42,328 nt of DNA, from contig JAPYOO010000013.1 in NCBI GenBank assembly GCA_029938135.1, positions 1 to 42,328 of the forward strand, given 5' to 3'. A program made the translations under genes and the position numbers. This DNA is from Bermanella sp. (GTDB lineage: Bacteria; Pseudomonadota; Gammaproteobacteria; Pseudomonadales; Oceanobacteraceae). Shown here piece after piece: positions 16,818 to 25,286 of the stretch; positions within the stretch are counted from its first letter, which is position 1; the number at the start of each line of letters is the position of its first letter. The notes under the pieces are model-generated. The model was not told where the DNA came from. It did no database searches and saw nothing but the letters and a program-made list of their open reading frames with translations.

Positions 16818-17858
16818 ATGGATAATCTGAGAAATTCCGACCAACAACGCTTAAATAACATCCAATCAGCCATACGCTTGGCGGATAATAAATGGCGAAT
16901 TCGCTTTCCGATGCTAGATCATCAGAATGCTATCGGTATGTTATTTTTACTGGTTTCACTGGGCGGCATGATCGCCTCTGGTCTCGCTTATATTTACGAC
17001 GTTATTCCGGCTTGGGCGTGTATTGCTATTTCAGCTTTTTTTGCCGCAATATCCCACGAACTCGAACACGACCTTATTCACCGACTGTACTTTCGTAAAA
17101 AAGCCATCGTGCACAATTTTATGATGTTAATGGTTTGGATAATGCGCCCCAATACCGTTAACCCTTGGTATCGTCGTAGCATCCATTTTAATCACCACAA
17201 AGTATCGGGCACGGCAGAAGATATAGAAGAGCGTGTACTGGGTAACGGCATGGAGTTTGGCTGGAAGCGCATTATCACCTCTCTTGATGGTTTTTTATCT
17301 ATATCTGTGCGCAGAAAAGAACTGTCCGAAATGAAATTATTTAATTACTTCCCGTTTGTCCTTAAAGGTGCACCCATGGCCCACCTTTATATTGTGGCAT
17401 TTTACGGATTTTTAGGTTTTCACGGGTTTCAAGCCATCAGCTCTTTGATGGATATTCACCATGTTTATCCAGCCTGGGTTTTACAAGCCATCGACGTGCT
17501 AAATATCGTGGCGGTTGTTTGGGTGCTACCCAATACGTTACGTGCTTTTAGCCTACACTCTGTCACCTCTATGCTGCATTACTATGGCGACGTAGACGGT
17601 TTACTTAAGCAGTGTCAGGTAATGAACCACTGGGCTTTAGCCCCTCTTAACCTATTTTGCTTTAACTTTGGCAGTACCCATGCAATGCATCACTTTGTGG
17701 TGTCACAGCCTTTTTACTTGCGTCAACTGGTGGCTAAAGAAATTCACCCTATCATGCGTGAAAACGGCATTCGTTTTAATGATTTTGACGCGATATTGCG
17801 AGCCAACCGCTTCAATAAATCAGCTGTTAACGAGCCATTAGTGGCAACCACCATATAA
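16818..17858 (+). CDS. Membrane fatty acid desaturase/hydroxylase family protein
   Basis: A 346-residue di-iron membrane enzyme. The three histidine boxes are HELEHDLIH (80-88), HFNHH (123-127) and HAMHH near residue 290. Hydrophobic stretches at about 40-75, 100-110, 180-200 and 215-235 match the four-helix topology of desaturases. It probably inserts a double bond into acyl chains of membrane lipids. Hydroxylase or carotenoid-type activity cannot be excluded from the boxes alone. It is monocistronic and ends at a strong terminator. Confidence 0.85.
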   Translation: MDNLRNSDQQRLNNIQSAIRLADNKWRIRFPMLDHQNAIGMLFLLVSLGGMIASGLAYIYDVIPAWACIAISAFFAAISHELEHDLIHRLYFRKKAIVHNFMMLMVWIMRPNTVNPWYRRSIHFNHHKVSGTAEDIEERVLGNGMEFGWKRIITSLDGFLSISVRRKELSEMKLFNYFPFVLKGAPMAHLYIVAFYGFLGFHGFQAISSLMDIHHVYPAWVLQAIDVLNIVAVVWVLPNTLRAFSLHSVTSMLHYYGDVDGLLKQCQVMNHWALAPLNLFCFNFGSTHAMHHFVVSQPFYLRQLVAKEIHPIMRENGIRFNDFDAILRANRFNKSAVNEPLVATTI

Positions 17859-17874
17859 ATTTAAAACCCCATAT

Positions 17875-17912
17875 AAAAGGCCGGTTATTTCTCAGGATAA
17901 CCGGCCTTTTTT
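17875..17912 (+). terminator. Rho-independent terminator after the desaturase gene
   Basis: A 14-bp perfect stem, 17875-17888 with 17897-17910, contains GGCCGGTTAT and its complement around an 8-nt loop. Six T follow the stem core on the plus strand, and four A precede it. Confidence 0.92.
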
Positions 17913-18007
17913 GTGGGAACTGGTTTCATTAATGCCACTGTCAGTATTGGCATTCTCGCATCGACAGGTTAATGTGAGCAAAAATCAACATTTAAAGAGC
18001 AATGCAC

Positions 18008-18580
18008 ATGAGCACAGAAAACTGGGTCGTCGTAGGCGTGGCCATCGCCATTATATTTTACTTTATCACCCTCTATAACGGTCTAGTGTCCCTTAAACAT
18101 AATGTGACAAAAGCCTGGGCTAATATCGATGTATTACTAAAACAACGCCACGATGAATTACCTAAATTGGTGGCCGCCTGTAAAGAGGTCATGAAGTTTG
18201 AACAGGAGACCCTAGAGAAGGTAATCAATGCCCGCTCTGGTGTCGCCAGCGCCCGCCAAAGTGGCAATGTAAAGGCTGTGGGCCGAGCCGAAACCACATT
18301 ACGTGCAGGTCTAGGCAATTTATTTGCATTAGCCGAGTCCTATCCAGAGCTAAAAAGTAATGAGTCGTTCCAGCAATTACAAAGTAGAATCAGCTCACTA
18401 GAGAACACCATTGCCGATCGCCGTGAGCTTTATAACGAGACCGTGAATAACAACAATGTTCGAATTGAACAATTTCCAGACGTGCTCATTGCTAAGCGCT
18501 TTAATTTTAAAGCGGCCGATCTACTGGAATTTGAAGAAGCAGAACTAAAAGACGTAAATATTTCGAAGCTTTTTAACTAA
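18008..18580 (+). CDS. lemA: LemA family protein
   Basis: A 190-residue LemA protein with one N-terminal transmembrane helix (VVVGVAIAIIFYFITLYNGLVSL) and a long helical domain. Family signatures are NVTKAWANIDVLLKQRHDELPKLV, NLFALAESYPELKSNESFQQLQSRISSLENTIADRRELYNETVNNNNVRIEQFPDVL in pieces, and the C-terminal FEEAE. An ATG six nt upstream is possible, but AGAG is better spaced for 18008. It is followed after 9 nt by the GIDE-like gene, a common pairing. The molecular role of LemA is not known. Confidence 0.93.
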   Translation: MSTENWVVVGVAIAIIFYFITLYNGLVSLKHNVTKAWANIDVLLKQRHDELPKLVAACKEVMKFEQETLEKVINARSGVASARQSGNVKAVGRAETTLRAGLGNLFALAESYPELKSNESFQQLQSRISSLENTIADRRELYNETVNNNNVRIEQFPDVLIAKRFNFKAADLLEFEEAELKDVNISKLFN

Positions 18581-18589
18581 GTATTAATA

Positions 18590-19519
18590 ATGATTGATTT
18601 AAATAGCATTGAAAACCTAAGCCCTGGTGAGTTTTGGGGCTTTTTAATTTTTCCTGCGGCTTTAAGCTTATTTTGTTTATGGGCTTTTATTCGCTACTTG
18701 CGGTTTAGCCGCCTGATTGAAGATACTCCCACCTCAAAAATTCGATCTGCTGCACAAGGCTTTACTGAATTGGAGGGCCGCGGGGTGTTAATCCCACAGG
18801 CCACTCTGGCCTCGCCACTTTCAGGCAAAATTTGTATTTGGTATCGCTATAAAATTGAACGCAAAGTAAGCAATGGAAAAAGCACCAGTTGGCGCACTAT
18901 TCAGTCTGGTAGTAGCCCTCACCCTATTCGCTTGGATGACACCACCGGCCAATGCCTGCTCACCCAGAAAGGCGCCTCTATTCATACCCACCTAAAGAAA
19001 AGCTGGTATGGCATGTCTTCCGCCCCCTCTGCCATGAGTATTGACCGTAGCGACAGTCTCATGCAGTTTGGCAACTACCGTTATACCGAAGAGTTAATAG
19101 CCGAGAACACACCACTTTACGCCCTTGGGCATTTTAAAACGGTGCGTTCAAGCGATCACTTTCAACAGCAAAAAGCCGTGGCCACTATTATTTCAGACTG
19201 GAAGGCCGACTATAAAAGCTTACTGGCCAAATTTGATCGAAACAATGACGGTTTGCTGGATGAAAAAGAATGGAAGCTAGTGCGCTTGGCCGCCAAATTA
19301 GAAGCCGATGACCTACGCAAAGAACTGCTTAATGAACCTGAAATTCATACTATGGAAAAACCCGTTAAAGGTTTGCCGTACCTCATTAGTACCGGTGAGC
19401 AAGACAGCTTTGCCAATAAATTTAAATGGTACAGCCGCCTAGCTTTTGTGGCGTTTGTATTGTGCAGTTATTGCAGTATTTGGCTTATTCAGGCCCGACT
19501 GAGCCTTCATACATTATAA
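18590..19519 (+). CDS. GIDE-like membrane protein with an EF-hand loop
   Basis: A 309-residue protein with an N-terminal transmembrane segment (about 17-38) and a C-terminal one (about 285-305). Between them lies a GIDE-type region, recognised by EGRGVLIPQATLASPLSGKICIWYRYKIERKV, the core shared with the E3 ligase MULAN and bacterial LemA partners. No RING domain is present. Residues 216-227, DRNNDGLLDEKE, fit the EF-hand loop at positions 1, 3, 5, 6, 9 and 12. Calcium binding would follow if the loop faces a calcium-containing compartment. It is cotranscribed with lemA, and its end overlaps the convergent pepD stop. Confidence 0.82.
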   Translation: MIDLNSIENLSPGEFWGFLIFPAALSLFCLWAFIRYLRFSRLIEDTPTSKIRSAAQGFTELEGRGVLIPQATLASPLSGKICIWYRYKIERKVSNGKSTSWRTIQSGSSPHPIRLDDTTGQCLLTQKGASIHTHLKKSWYGMSSAPSAMSIDRSDSLMQFGNYRYTEELIAENTPLYALGHFKTVRSSDHFQQQKAVATIISDWKADYKSLLAKFDRNNDGLLDEKEWKLVRLAAKLEADDLRKELLNEPEIHTMEKPVKGLPYLISTGEQDSFANKFKWYSRLAFVAFVLCSYCSIWLIQARLSLHTL

Positions 19520-20974
19520 GGTTTTAACCTTGGCCAGGGCTGACAAACTGGCCAGCAAATACGTCCAAAAATTTTGCACACTTGCAATGCTCACCCGTTC
19601 ATCTGGAGAATGCGCGCCCCTGATCATGGGCCCAAAGGAAATCATCTGCCAGTGAGGATAAGTGGCGCCTAAAATGCCGCATTCCAGGCCTGCATGAATC
19701 ACCTGCACTTTGGCTCTTTTTCCAAAACTCGCCTCATGAACATTTTGCATAAAACTCATAATGGGGGATTCTTTGATGGGCGTCCAACCAGGGTAAGCAT
19801 TCAGTGTTTCAACCTGTGCTCCGGCCAATTCAAATACAGACCTGATAGCCGCCACTTGCGCATCACGCGCTGAATTCATAAGTGAACGTGGCAAACAACT
19901 TATTATAAGTGCCTTTTCGGTCTGCGTAATGGTCGCTAAGTTATTAGAGGTTTCCACCACCAATTCAAATTGATCACTCATACGCCTCACTCCATGAGGA
20001 CACGCTAACAGTGAATAAATGACGCGTTTAGAGAATTCATCGCGAAACACCTTCTTGGGTATGTCGGTTTTTTCAATGTTAATGTTTAAATGAGGCTCAA
20101 ACCCTGAAAACTCACCAATAATGGCGTCACTCAGTTGCTTAAGTTTTTCTAAAACACTGGCCACGTCAAGATGAGAAATTAATATAGTCGCCCGCGCATC
20201 TCTACATATTGCGTTACGCAGGGTACCACCTGAAATTTTAGCAATTTTAATACCCTGATCAATGGCACACGCTAATAAACGAGCCAACAACTGATTACCA
20301 TTGGCCAACGGTTTATGGATTTCTATACCCGAGTGCCCACCCTGCAAACCAGATACTGTGATATCAAATGCTTGTTGCTGGGCCGGTGTATTTTCTAACT
20401 GCAAAGTAAAACGAGCATTTACATCCACACCCCCTGCACAGCCCACGTACAACTCGCCCTCCTCTTCGGTATCTAAATTCAATAACACGTCACCGCGTAA
20501 TTCACCCTTGGCCAATCCGGCCGCGCCCGACATCCCTGCTTCTTCATCCACTGTAAGCAAAGCCTCAATGGGCCCATGGATTAATTCAGGGTCACCTAAT
20601 ACCGCTAAAATGGCCGCGACGCCAATGCCATTATCGGCTCCTAACGTGGTACCCGTCGCTTTAACCCAATCACCTTGAATCACAGGCTTAATGCCGTCTT
20701 TATTGAAGTCATGAGTACTGTCATTGGTTTTTTGAGAAACCATATCCAAATGTGACTGCAAAACAATCGGTATACCCTGCTCCATACCAGCACTTGCGGG
20801 TTTACGAATAATTAAATTACCCACACTATCCTGCTGAGCTTGTAAGTTATGACACTCACTCCAACTAATAATGGCTGCAATCAGCGCGGCCTCCTGCTTG
20901 GAAGGGCGAGGAATATCACATAAAGTTTGGAAGTGTTGCCATAAAGGCGCTGGAGATAAGTGAGATAAAGGCAC
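19514..20974 (-). CDS. pepD: Cytosolic non-specific dipeptidase PepD (aminoacyl-histidine dipeptidase)
   Basis: A 486-residue M20 metallopeptidase of the PepD type, which hydrolyses dipeptides including Xaa-His. Zinc ligands and catalytic residues are in VLQSHLDMV, GADNGIGVAAIL, DEEAGMSGA and HAGLECGIL. The lid domain is in the middle, including GLQGGHSGIEIHKPLANGNQL. The length equals that of the E. coli enzyme. The start is GTG, with AAGGAAG upstream. It likely recycles amino acids from peptides. It stands alone, convergent with the LemA/GIDE unit by a 6-nt overlap. Confidence 0.96.
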   Translation of the reverse strand: MPLSHLSPAPLWQHFQTLCDIPRPSKQEAALIAAIISWSECHNLQAQQDSVGNLIIRKPASAGMEQGIPIVLQSHLDMVSQKTNDSTHDFNKDGIKPVIQGDWVKATGTTLGADNGIGVAAILAVLGDPELIHGPIEALLTVDEEAGMSGAAGLAKGELRGDVLLNLDTEEEGELYVGCAGGVDVNARFTLQLENTPAQQQAFDITVSGLQGGHSGIEIHKPLANGNQLLARLLACAIDQGIKIAKISGGTLRNAICRDARATILISHLDVASVLEKLKQLSDAIIGEFSGFEPHLNINIEKTDIPKKVFRDEFSKRVIYSLLACPHGVRRMSDQFELVVETSNNLATITQTEKALIISCLPRSLMNSARDAQVAAIRSVFELAGAQVETLNAYPGWTPIKESPIMSFMQNVHEASFGKRAKVQVIHAGLECGILGATYPHWQMISFGPMIRGAHSPDERVSIASVQNFWTYLLASLSALAKVKTL

Positions 20975-21075
20975 AAAACTTCCTTATGAAAACATTCAAT
21001 TTAACACTCAGAATGCGTCACTGGGTCGAATTTGTATAGAGAAAGAAATCAAGAGGGTCTTTTAAATCGCAGGTG

Positions 21076-21110
21076 GGTCTGGTTATTTCATTTGTCGAAA
21101 TAACCAGACC
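21076..21110. terminator. Long hairpin after the ammonium transporter gene, no U-tract on the amt strand
   Basis: A 14-bp perfect stem, GGTCTGGTTATTTC (21076-21089) with its complement at 21097-21110 and a 7-nt loop. It begins 12 nt past the amt stop. On the amt strand it is followed by CACCTGCG and no run of T, so it may stabilise the 3' end or act with Rho rather than terminate intrinsically. Confidence 0.6.
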
Positions 21111-21122
21111 TTAAACTATTTT

Positions 21123-22334
21123 TTAGGCGTCCGAGGTTGAAGCAATTTTATGAATCGCTAAATCTGCACCAATATATTCATCTTCTTGGCTCATGCGTAA
21201 ACCAGAGACTTTTTTCACTAATCCGTATACCGCAAAACCACCAATTAATGCCACCGCGACCCCCGTAAGGGAACCTATTAGCTGGGACATAAAAGTAACC
21301 CCGCCCATGCCACCAAATGACTCTAGGCCAAAGATACCAACCGATATACCACCCCATAAACCACACAGTCCATGCAATGGCCACACACCTAGTACATCGT
21401 CAATGCCCGGGAATTTATTTTGGAAATACGTAAAAGTATACACAAACAAGGCACCCGCAACGCCACCGACAATAAGCGCGCCTAACGGATGGAATAAATC
21501 AGAGCCAGCACACACTGCCACTAGTCCAGCCAACGGGCCGTTGTGAATAAAGCCTGGATCATTTTTACCCATCACCATAGCAACCAAAGTACCACCTACC
21601 ATGGCCATCAATGAATTCACCGCGACTAAACCACTGATCCCGTCCATCGCTTGTGCAGACATTACATTAAAGCCAAACCAACCTACCGTTAAGATCCACG
21701 CACCTAAACCTAAAAATGGAATGCTTGATGGCGCAAACGCCACCGGACGACCCTCACGATAACGGCCGGTACGGGCACCTAATAAAATAATGGCCGCAAA
21801 CGCTAACCAACCGCCCATACCGTGGACAACAACCGAACCTGCAAAATCATGGAATTGAGCACCGAAAGTGCTTTCTAGCCACGTTTGGTAGCCGTAATTA
21901 CCATTCCAGATCATGCCTTCAAAAAATGGATAAACCAACGCCACTATTAACGCCGATGCAATTAAAAATGGGTAAAATTTAGCACGCTCTGCAATTCCGC
22001 CAGAAACGATGGCCGGAATTGCGGCGGCGAAGGTTAACAAAAAGAAGAATTTCACTAATTCATACCCATTGGCTTCGCTTAGCTCGCTGGCACTGCTAAA
22101 GAAATCTGCTCCGTAGGCCACGCTGTAACCCACAAAAAAGTAAGCAAGTGTTGAGATCGCAAAATCAGTGATGATTTTCACTAAGGCATTGACCTGATTC
22201 TTCTTGCGTACTGTGCCCACTTCTAAAAAGGCGAAACCAGCGTGCATGAAGAACACCATTATGGCCCCCATGAGAATAAAGAATGTATTTGAGCTACTTA
22301 TCAGTGCTTCAACTGCACTATCAATATTTTCCAC
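21123..22334 (-). CDS. amt: Ammonium transporter (Amt family)
   Basis: A 403-residue protein with about 11 hydrophobic helices. Amt signatures are FFMHAGFAFLEVGTVRKKN, DFAGSVVVHGMGGWLAF (the family DFAGG/S-x-x-VH motif with the first pore histidine) and GVWPLHGLCGLWGGISVGIFG (second histidine). It conducts ammonium across the inner membrane. The start is GTG, supported by GAGGGG six nt upstream. glnK is not adjacent on either side, unlike in many proteobacteria. The C-terminal tail, DEYIGADLAIHKIAS, would contact a PII protein such as GlnK. Confidence 0.95.
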   Translation of the reverse strand: MENIDSAVEALISSSNTFFILMGAIMVFFMHAGFAFLEVGTVRKKNQVNALVKIITDFAISTLAYFFVGYSVAYGADFFSSASELSEANGYELVKFFFLLTFAAAIPAIVSGGIAERAKFYPFLIASALIVALVYPFFEGMIWNGNYGYQTWLESTFGAQFHDFAGSVVVHGMGGWLAFAAIILLGARTGRYREGRPVAFAPSSIPFLGLGAWILTVGWFGFNVMSAQAMDGISGLVAVNSLMAMVGGTLVAMVMGKNDPGFIHNGPLAGLVAVCAGSDLFHPLGALIVGGVAGALFVYTFTYFQNKFPGIDDVLGVWPLHGLCGLWGGISVGIFGLESFGGMGGVTFMSQLIGSLTGVAVALIGGFAVYGLVKKVSGLRMSQEDEYIGADLAIHKIASTSDA

Positions 22335-22365
22335 TGCGTTCCCCTCGATCGGACGTTTGCGTAAC

Positions 22366-22473
22366 GGACTACAATAAAGCCATTACGCCGTCTCTTAGAT
22401 CAGATATTCATTTAAAAATGATTAAACCAGATGTGGTTAGACCATTAGCTTATATTTGCATCAGTTTAATGCA
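22366..22473 (-). promoter_or_regulatory. Candidate nitrogen-control region upstream of amt
   Basis: TGCATCAGTTTAATGCA (22457-22473) has the TGCA-N9-TGCA outline of an NtrC site, though the inner CC/GG pairs are replaced. AACCA-GATG-TGGTT (22425-22438) is a second dyad. On the minus strand TGGC at 22379-22382 with TTGTAG 8 nt on (down to 22369) partly fits a sigma-54 promoter: the -24 half is good and the -12 half weak. Amt genes are often nitrogen controlled; the exact sites here are uncertain. Confidence 0.3.
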
Positions 22474-22531
22474 TTAAATACGCCAAACGCATCATTTAAA
22501 GGCAAAAACAAAAGAGGGTGGTGTTAAAATA

Positions 22532-22555
22532 AAGGCCTACATCTCTGTAGGCCTT
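22532..22555 (-). terminator. Terminator of rlmKL
   Basis: AAGGCCTACA (22532-22541), TCTC and TGTAGGCCTT (22546-22555) form a perfect 10-bp stem. It lies 14 nt past the rlmKL stop. On the minus strand it is followed by TATTTTAA, a weak U-tract. It separates rlmKL from the amt promoter region. Confidence 0.75.
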
Positions 22556-22569
22556 ATAACTTGAAGGGT

Positions 22570-24771
22570 CTAGCTATGCTCGATTATGTAGCATTGATGA
22601 ATTTTACTATTGCGGGCAAAATCCTTTGGTAAACTCTGGGCACTTATATCGCTCACACTGAACTCATTTAGTGCGTCACGCTCTATTTTGAAGCGCCTGT
22701 AATTGGTTGAGAATATCAATTTGCCTCCTGGGCGCAAAAGACCCATACACTGCTGAATAAGCCCCACATGATCTCGCTGTACATCCAGAACCCCATCCAT
22801 GCGCTTTGAATTTGAGAAACTAGGAGGATCCATAAATATGATATCGAAACGGCGCTCTAGTTTTTGTGCGCCTGCGAGCCACTGAATGCAATCTGCCTGA
22901 ATAAACTCATGACTGGTTTCGGGTAAACCATTTAAGGTGAGGTTTTTTCTACCCCAATTTAAATAGGTCGTCGACATATCAACGCTCACGGTACTGTTTG
23001 CGCCCCCCATTGCAGCATGCACACTGGCCGTACAGGTGTAGCTAAACAGGTTTAGAAAGTCTTTGCCGCGAGCCTGCGTCTCGATATCCGTTCGTATTGG
23101 GCGATGATCTAGAAATAAACCCGTATCCAAATAATCTTTTAGATTCACGTAAAAGCGACAACTACCTTCTTGCACTTCAAACATTTGATCTTGCTGGTCT
23201 TGTTTCTCATACTGCTTACGACCCTTTTGCATAACTCGCTGCTTAAGAACCACCTGCTCTCTATCCATATTTAACGCAACCGGCACCGCATCTAAAATAT
23301 CACGAAGACGATTCTGTGCTTTTTCTGGGTCAATGGACTTAGGCGCGGCGTATTCTTGGATATGAACCCAAGTGTCGTAAATATCAATTGCCACTGAATA
23401 TTCAGGCATATCAGCATCGTAAAGTCGGTAACAGTTAATGCCTTGTTTTTTTGCCCAAGGTTTTAATTTTTTTAAATTTTTCTGCAAACGATTGCACACC
23501 ATCTGGGCGCCTTCGTTTAATTTAACGGGGACAGTGGACACCGGAGCACTAATGATTTTTTCAGAAGAAACTGCAGACACTTTATAAATACATAATTTAG
23601 ATGCGATCGCACCGTTAAATAATTGGTACTGTTTATCACTGCGCATTTTAAATTGATACGCTTGCTCAGGGTTACCAGTAAATATAGCAACCGTCCAATT
23701 AGCAAAATTCTGCTTAATTTTATTGCCCATGGCCGCATACAAAGAGCCTATGGCGACTTCATCACTTAAACGCTCACCGTAAGGTGGGTTACATAAAATA
23801 AGGCCGGTATCGGGCAGACCTTTTTCTTTAGTGAGCTCACTTAGAGGCTGAGTTTTCACATGAATAAAATGCATAACACCGGCACGGCGTGCGTTATCCT
23901 TAGCCTTGGAAATAACCTCCCCATCCATATCGTAACCCGCAATGGTTAATTCTAAGTCACTGTGCTGGGCTTTCTCTTTACGGGTTTGAGCTTCTTGCTT
24001 AATTTCTTGCCACTGCGCACTGAGGTGTTGCTTCCATTTTTCAAACGCAAACTGTTCACGCAATAAACCAGGCGCAATGTCAGCCGCCATGAGCGCCGCT
24101 TCAATTAATATCGTGCCCGAGCCACACATTGGATCTAATAAGGCCGCATCGGGCTTTTTCATAAGTGCAGGCCAGCCCGAGCGAATAAGCAACGCCGCCG
24201 CCAAGTTCTCTTTTAACGGCGCTATACCCTGTGATTGGCGATAACCACGACGGTGCAATGAATCACCGGCTAAATCTAATGACACATATATTTCATTACG
24301 ATACAGACGCACATGAATACCCACGTCAGGTTTGTCACTTACATCTGGACGCTGACCGGTTTCCTTGCGGAAATAATCACACACAGCATCTTTAACTTTT
24401 AATGCACCAAAATGAGTATTACGAATTTCATCGTTGGATCCGTTGAAATGCACTCTAAACGTTTCACGCTCACTAAAGTGGTCCGCCCAAGGAATCTGCA
24501 TGAGTTGCTCATACATGTTTTCAGCATTTTCTAACGGAAAGCGAGTAATGGGCCACAATACGCGACTGGCAAGACGCGACCATAAACATATTTTATAACC
24601 GATCAACTGATCTGGCTGGCAACTAACATAAGAGACACCGAGCTTCACTTTTTTAGCGCCCAGCTGGGTGATTTCATCCCCCAGTAGCTCCTCCAATCCT
24701 TTCGGACAGGTGATCGTCATGAATTGTTCGGTATTAACGGGGCGCTTTTGGGCGTCGTACGGTGCGCTCAT
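22570..24771 (-). CDS. rlmL: Bifunctional 23S rRNA methyltransferase RlmKL
   Basis: A 733-residue fused enzyme. The N-terminal half has a THUMP domain (about 60-170) and the RlmL methyltransferase with DPMCGSGTILIEAALMAADIAPG and the NPPYGERL motif (about 329). RlmL makes m2G2445. The C-terminal half, RlmK, makes m7G2069, with DTGLFLDHRPIRT, FLNLFSYTCTASVHAAMGG and MDPPSFSNSKRM (about 647). It modifies 23S rRNA in the peptidyl-transferase region during assembly. It is divergent from rmf, a pairing I recall from Pseudomonas. Confidence 0.96.
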   Translation of the reverse strand: MSAPYDAQKRPVNTEQFMTITCPKGLEELLGDEITQLGAKKVKLGVSYVSCQPDQLIGYKICLWSRLASRVLWPITRFPLENAENMYEQLMQIPWADHFSERETFRVHFNGSNDEIRNTHFGALKVKDAVCDYFRKETGQRPDVSDKPDVGIHVRLYRNEIYVSLDLAGDSLHRRGYRQSQGIAPLKENLAAALLIRSGWPALMKKPDAALLDPMCGSGTILIEAALMAADIAPGLLREQFAFEKWKQHLSAQWQEIKQEAQTRKEKAQHSDLELTIAGYDMDGEVISKAKDNARRAGVMHFIHVKTQPLSELTKEKGLPDTGLILCNPPYGERLSDEVAIGSLYAAMGNKIKQNFANWTVAIFTGNPEQAYQFKMRSDKQYQLFNGAIASKLCIYKVSAVSSEKIISAPVSTVPVKLNEGAQMVCNRLQKNLKKLKPWAKKQGINCYRLYDADMPEYSVAIDIYDTWVHIQEYAAPKSIDPEKAQNRLRDILDAVPVALNMDREQVVLKQRVMQKGRKQYEKQDQQDQMFEVQEGSCRFYVNLKDYLDTGLFLDHRPIRTDIETQARGKDFLNLFSYTCTASVHAAMGGANSTVSVDMSTTYLNWGRKNLTLNGLPETSHEFIQADCIQWLAGAQKLERRFDIIFMDPPSFSNSKRMDGVLDVQRDHVGLIQQCMGLLRPGGKLIFSTNYRRFKIERDALNEFSVSDISAQSLPKDFARNSKIHQCYIIEHS

Positions 24772-24945
24772 AATTTAATCAACTTTTAATATCTACTTTA
24801 TATATTACTGGTGCCGACTATAAGTTTAGTTAAAACTGTGACGGCGTTTGTTTATGCAAAATTTAAAACTATTAATAAAATCATGGGCTTATGAATTTAA
24901 TAACTTTTAAGTCTAAGAATGACAATTAAAAGAAGAAAAAAATCA

Positions 24946-24974
24946 TTAACAATTGGCCCAATTCTCACTATATT
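24946..24974 (+). promoter_or_regulatory. Promoter of rmf with a palindrome in the spacer
   Basis: TTAACA (24946-24951), a 17-nt spacer and TATATT (24969-24974) make a strong sigma-70 match, five of six bases in each box. It would give a 5' leader of about 60-65 nt. The spacer contains AATTGG-C-CCAATT (24951-24963), a perfect 13-bp dyad. The position predicts repression by a bound protein. Confidence 0.6.
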
Positions 24975-25044
24975 GAAATTCGTGGTTTTAAATAATTTCA
25001 TTCATTACCACTTTTACTGATCTTCATATAGAGGCAAAATACTT

Positions 25045-25239
25045 ATGAGAAGACAGAAGCGCGATATGGACCAACGAGCATTCAAAAAAGGCTTCATCGC
25101 GGGTGTACAGGGGCGTTCTAAAGATTTATGCCCCGAAGGTGCTGCCCACTTTAATTGGATGAACGGATGGCGTGAAGGCCGATGTGATCATTGGGATGGT
25201 TATTCCGGTGTGGCCGGAGTCCATAAAATACCCATTTAA
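25045..25239 (+). CDS. rmf: Ribosome modulation factor Rmf
   Basis: A 64-residue basic protein. The pattern RRQKRDMDQRAFKKGFIAGVQGRSKDLCP and NWMNGWREGR matches RMF, which dimerises 70S ribosomes into inactive 100S particles in stationary phase. E. coli RMF has 55 residues; this one has extra residues at the C-terminus after the conserved WREGR. The ATG is preceded by GAGG about 10 nt upstream. A terminator follows directly. With rlmKL it forms a ribosome-related pair. Confidence 0.93.
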   Translation: MRRQKRDMDQRAFKKGFIAGVQGRSKDLCPEGAAHFNWMNGWREGRCDHWDGYSGVAGVHKIPI

Positions 25240-25250
25240 CTCCAACAATC

Positions 25251-25272
25251 AGGGCCCGTAGGGCCCTTTTTA
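25251..25272 (+). terminator. Terminator of rmf
   Basis: AGGGCCC (25251-25257), a GTA loop and GGGCCCT (25261-25267) form a 7-bp GC-rich stem followed by five T. It lies 12 nt after the rmf stop and just before the convergent pyrD end. Confidence 0.9.
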
Positions 25273-25286
25273 ATGCCTGTAACCCT

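Noticed and set aside
20301-20678. 125-codon plus-strand frame
   Set aside because: Shadow of pepD on the opposite strand; Pro/Ser-rich composition with no recognisable motif.
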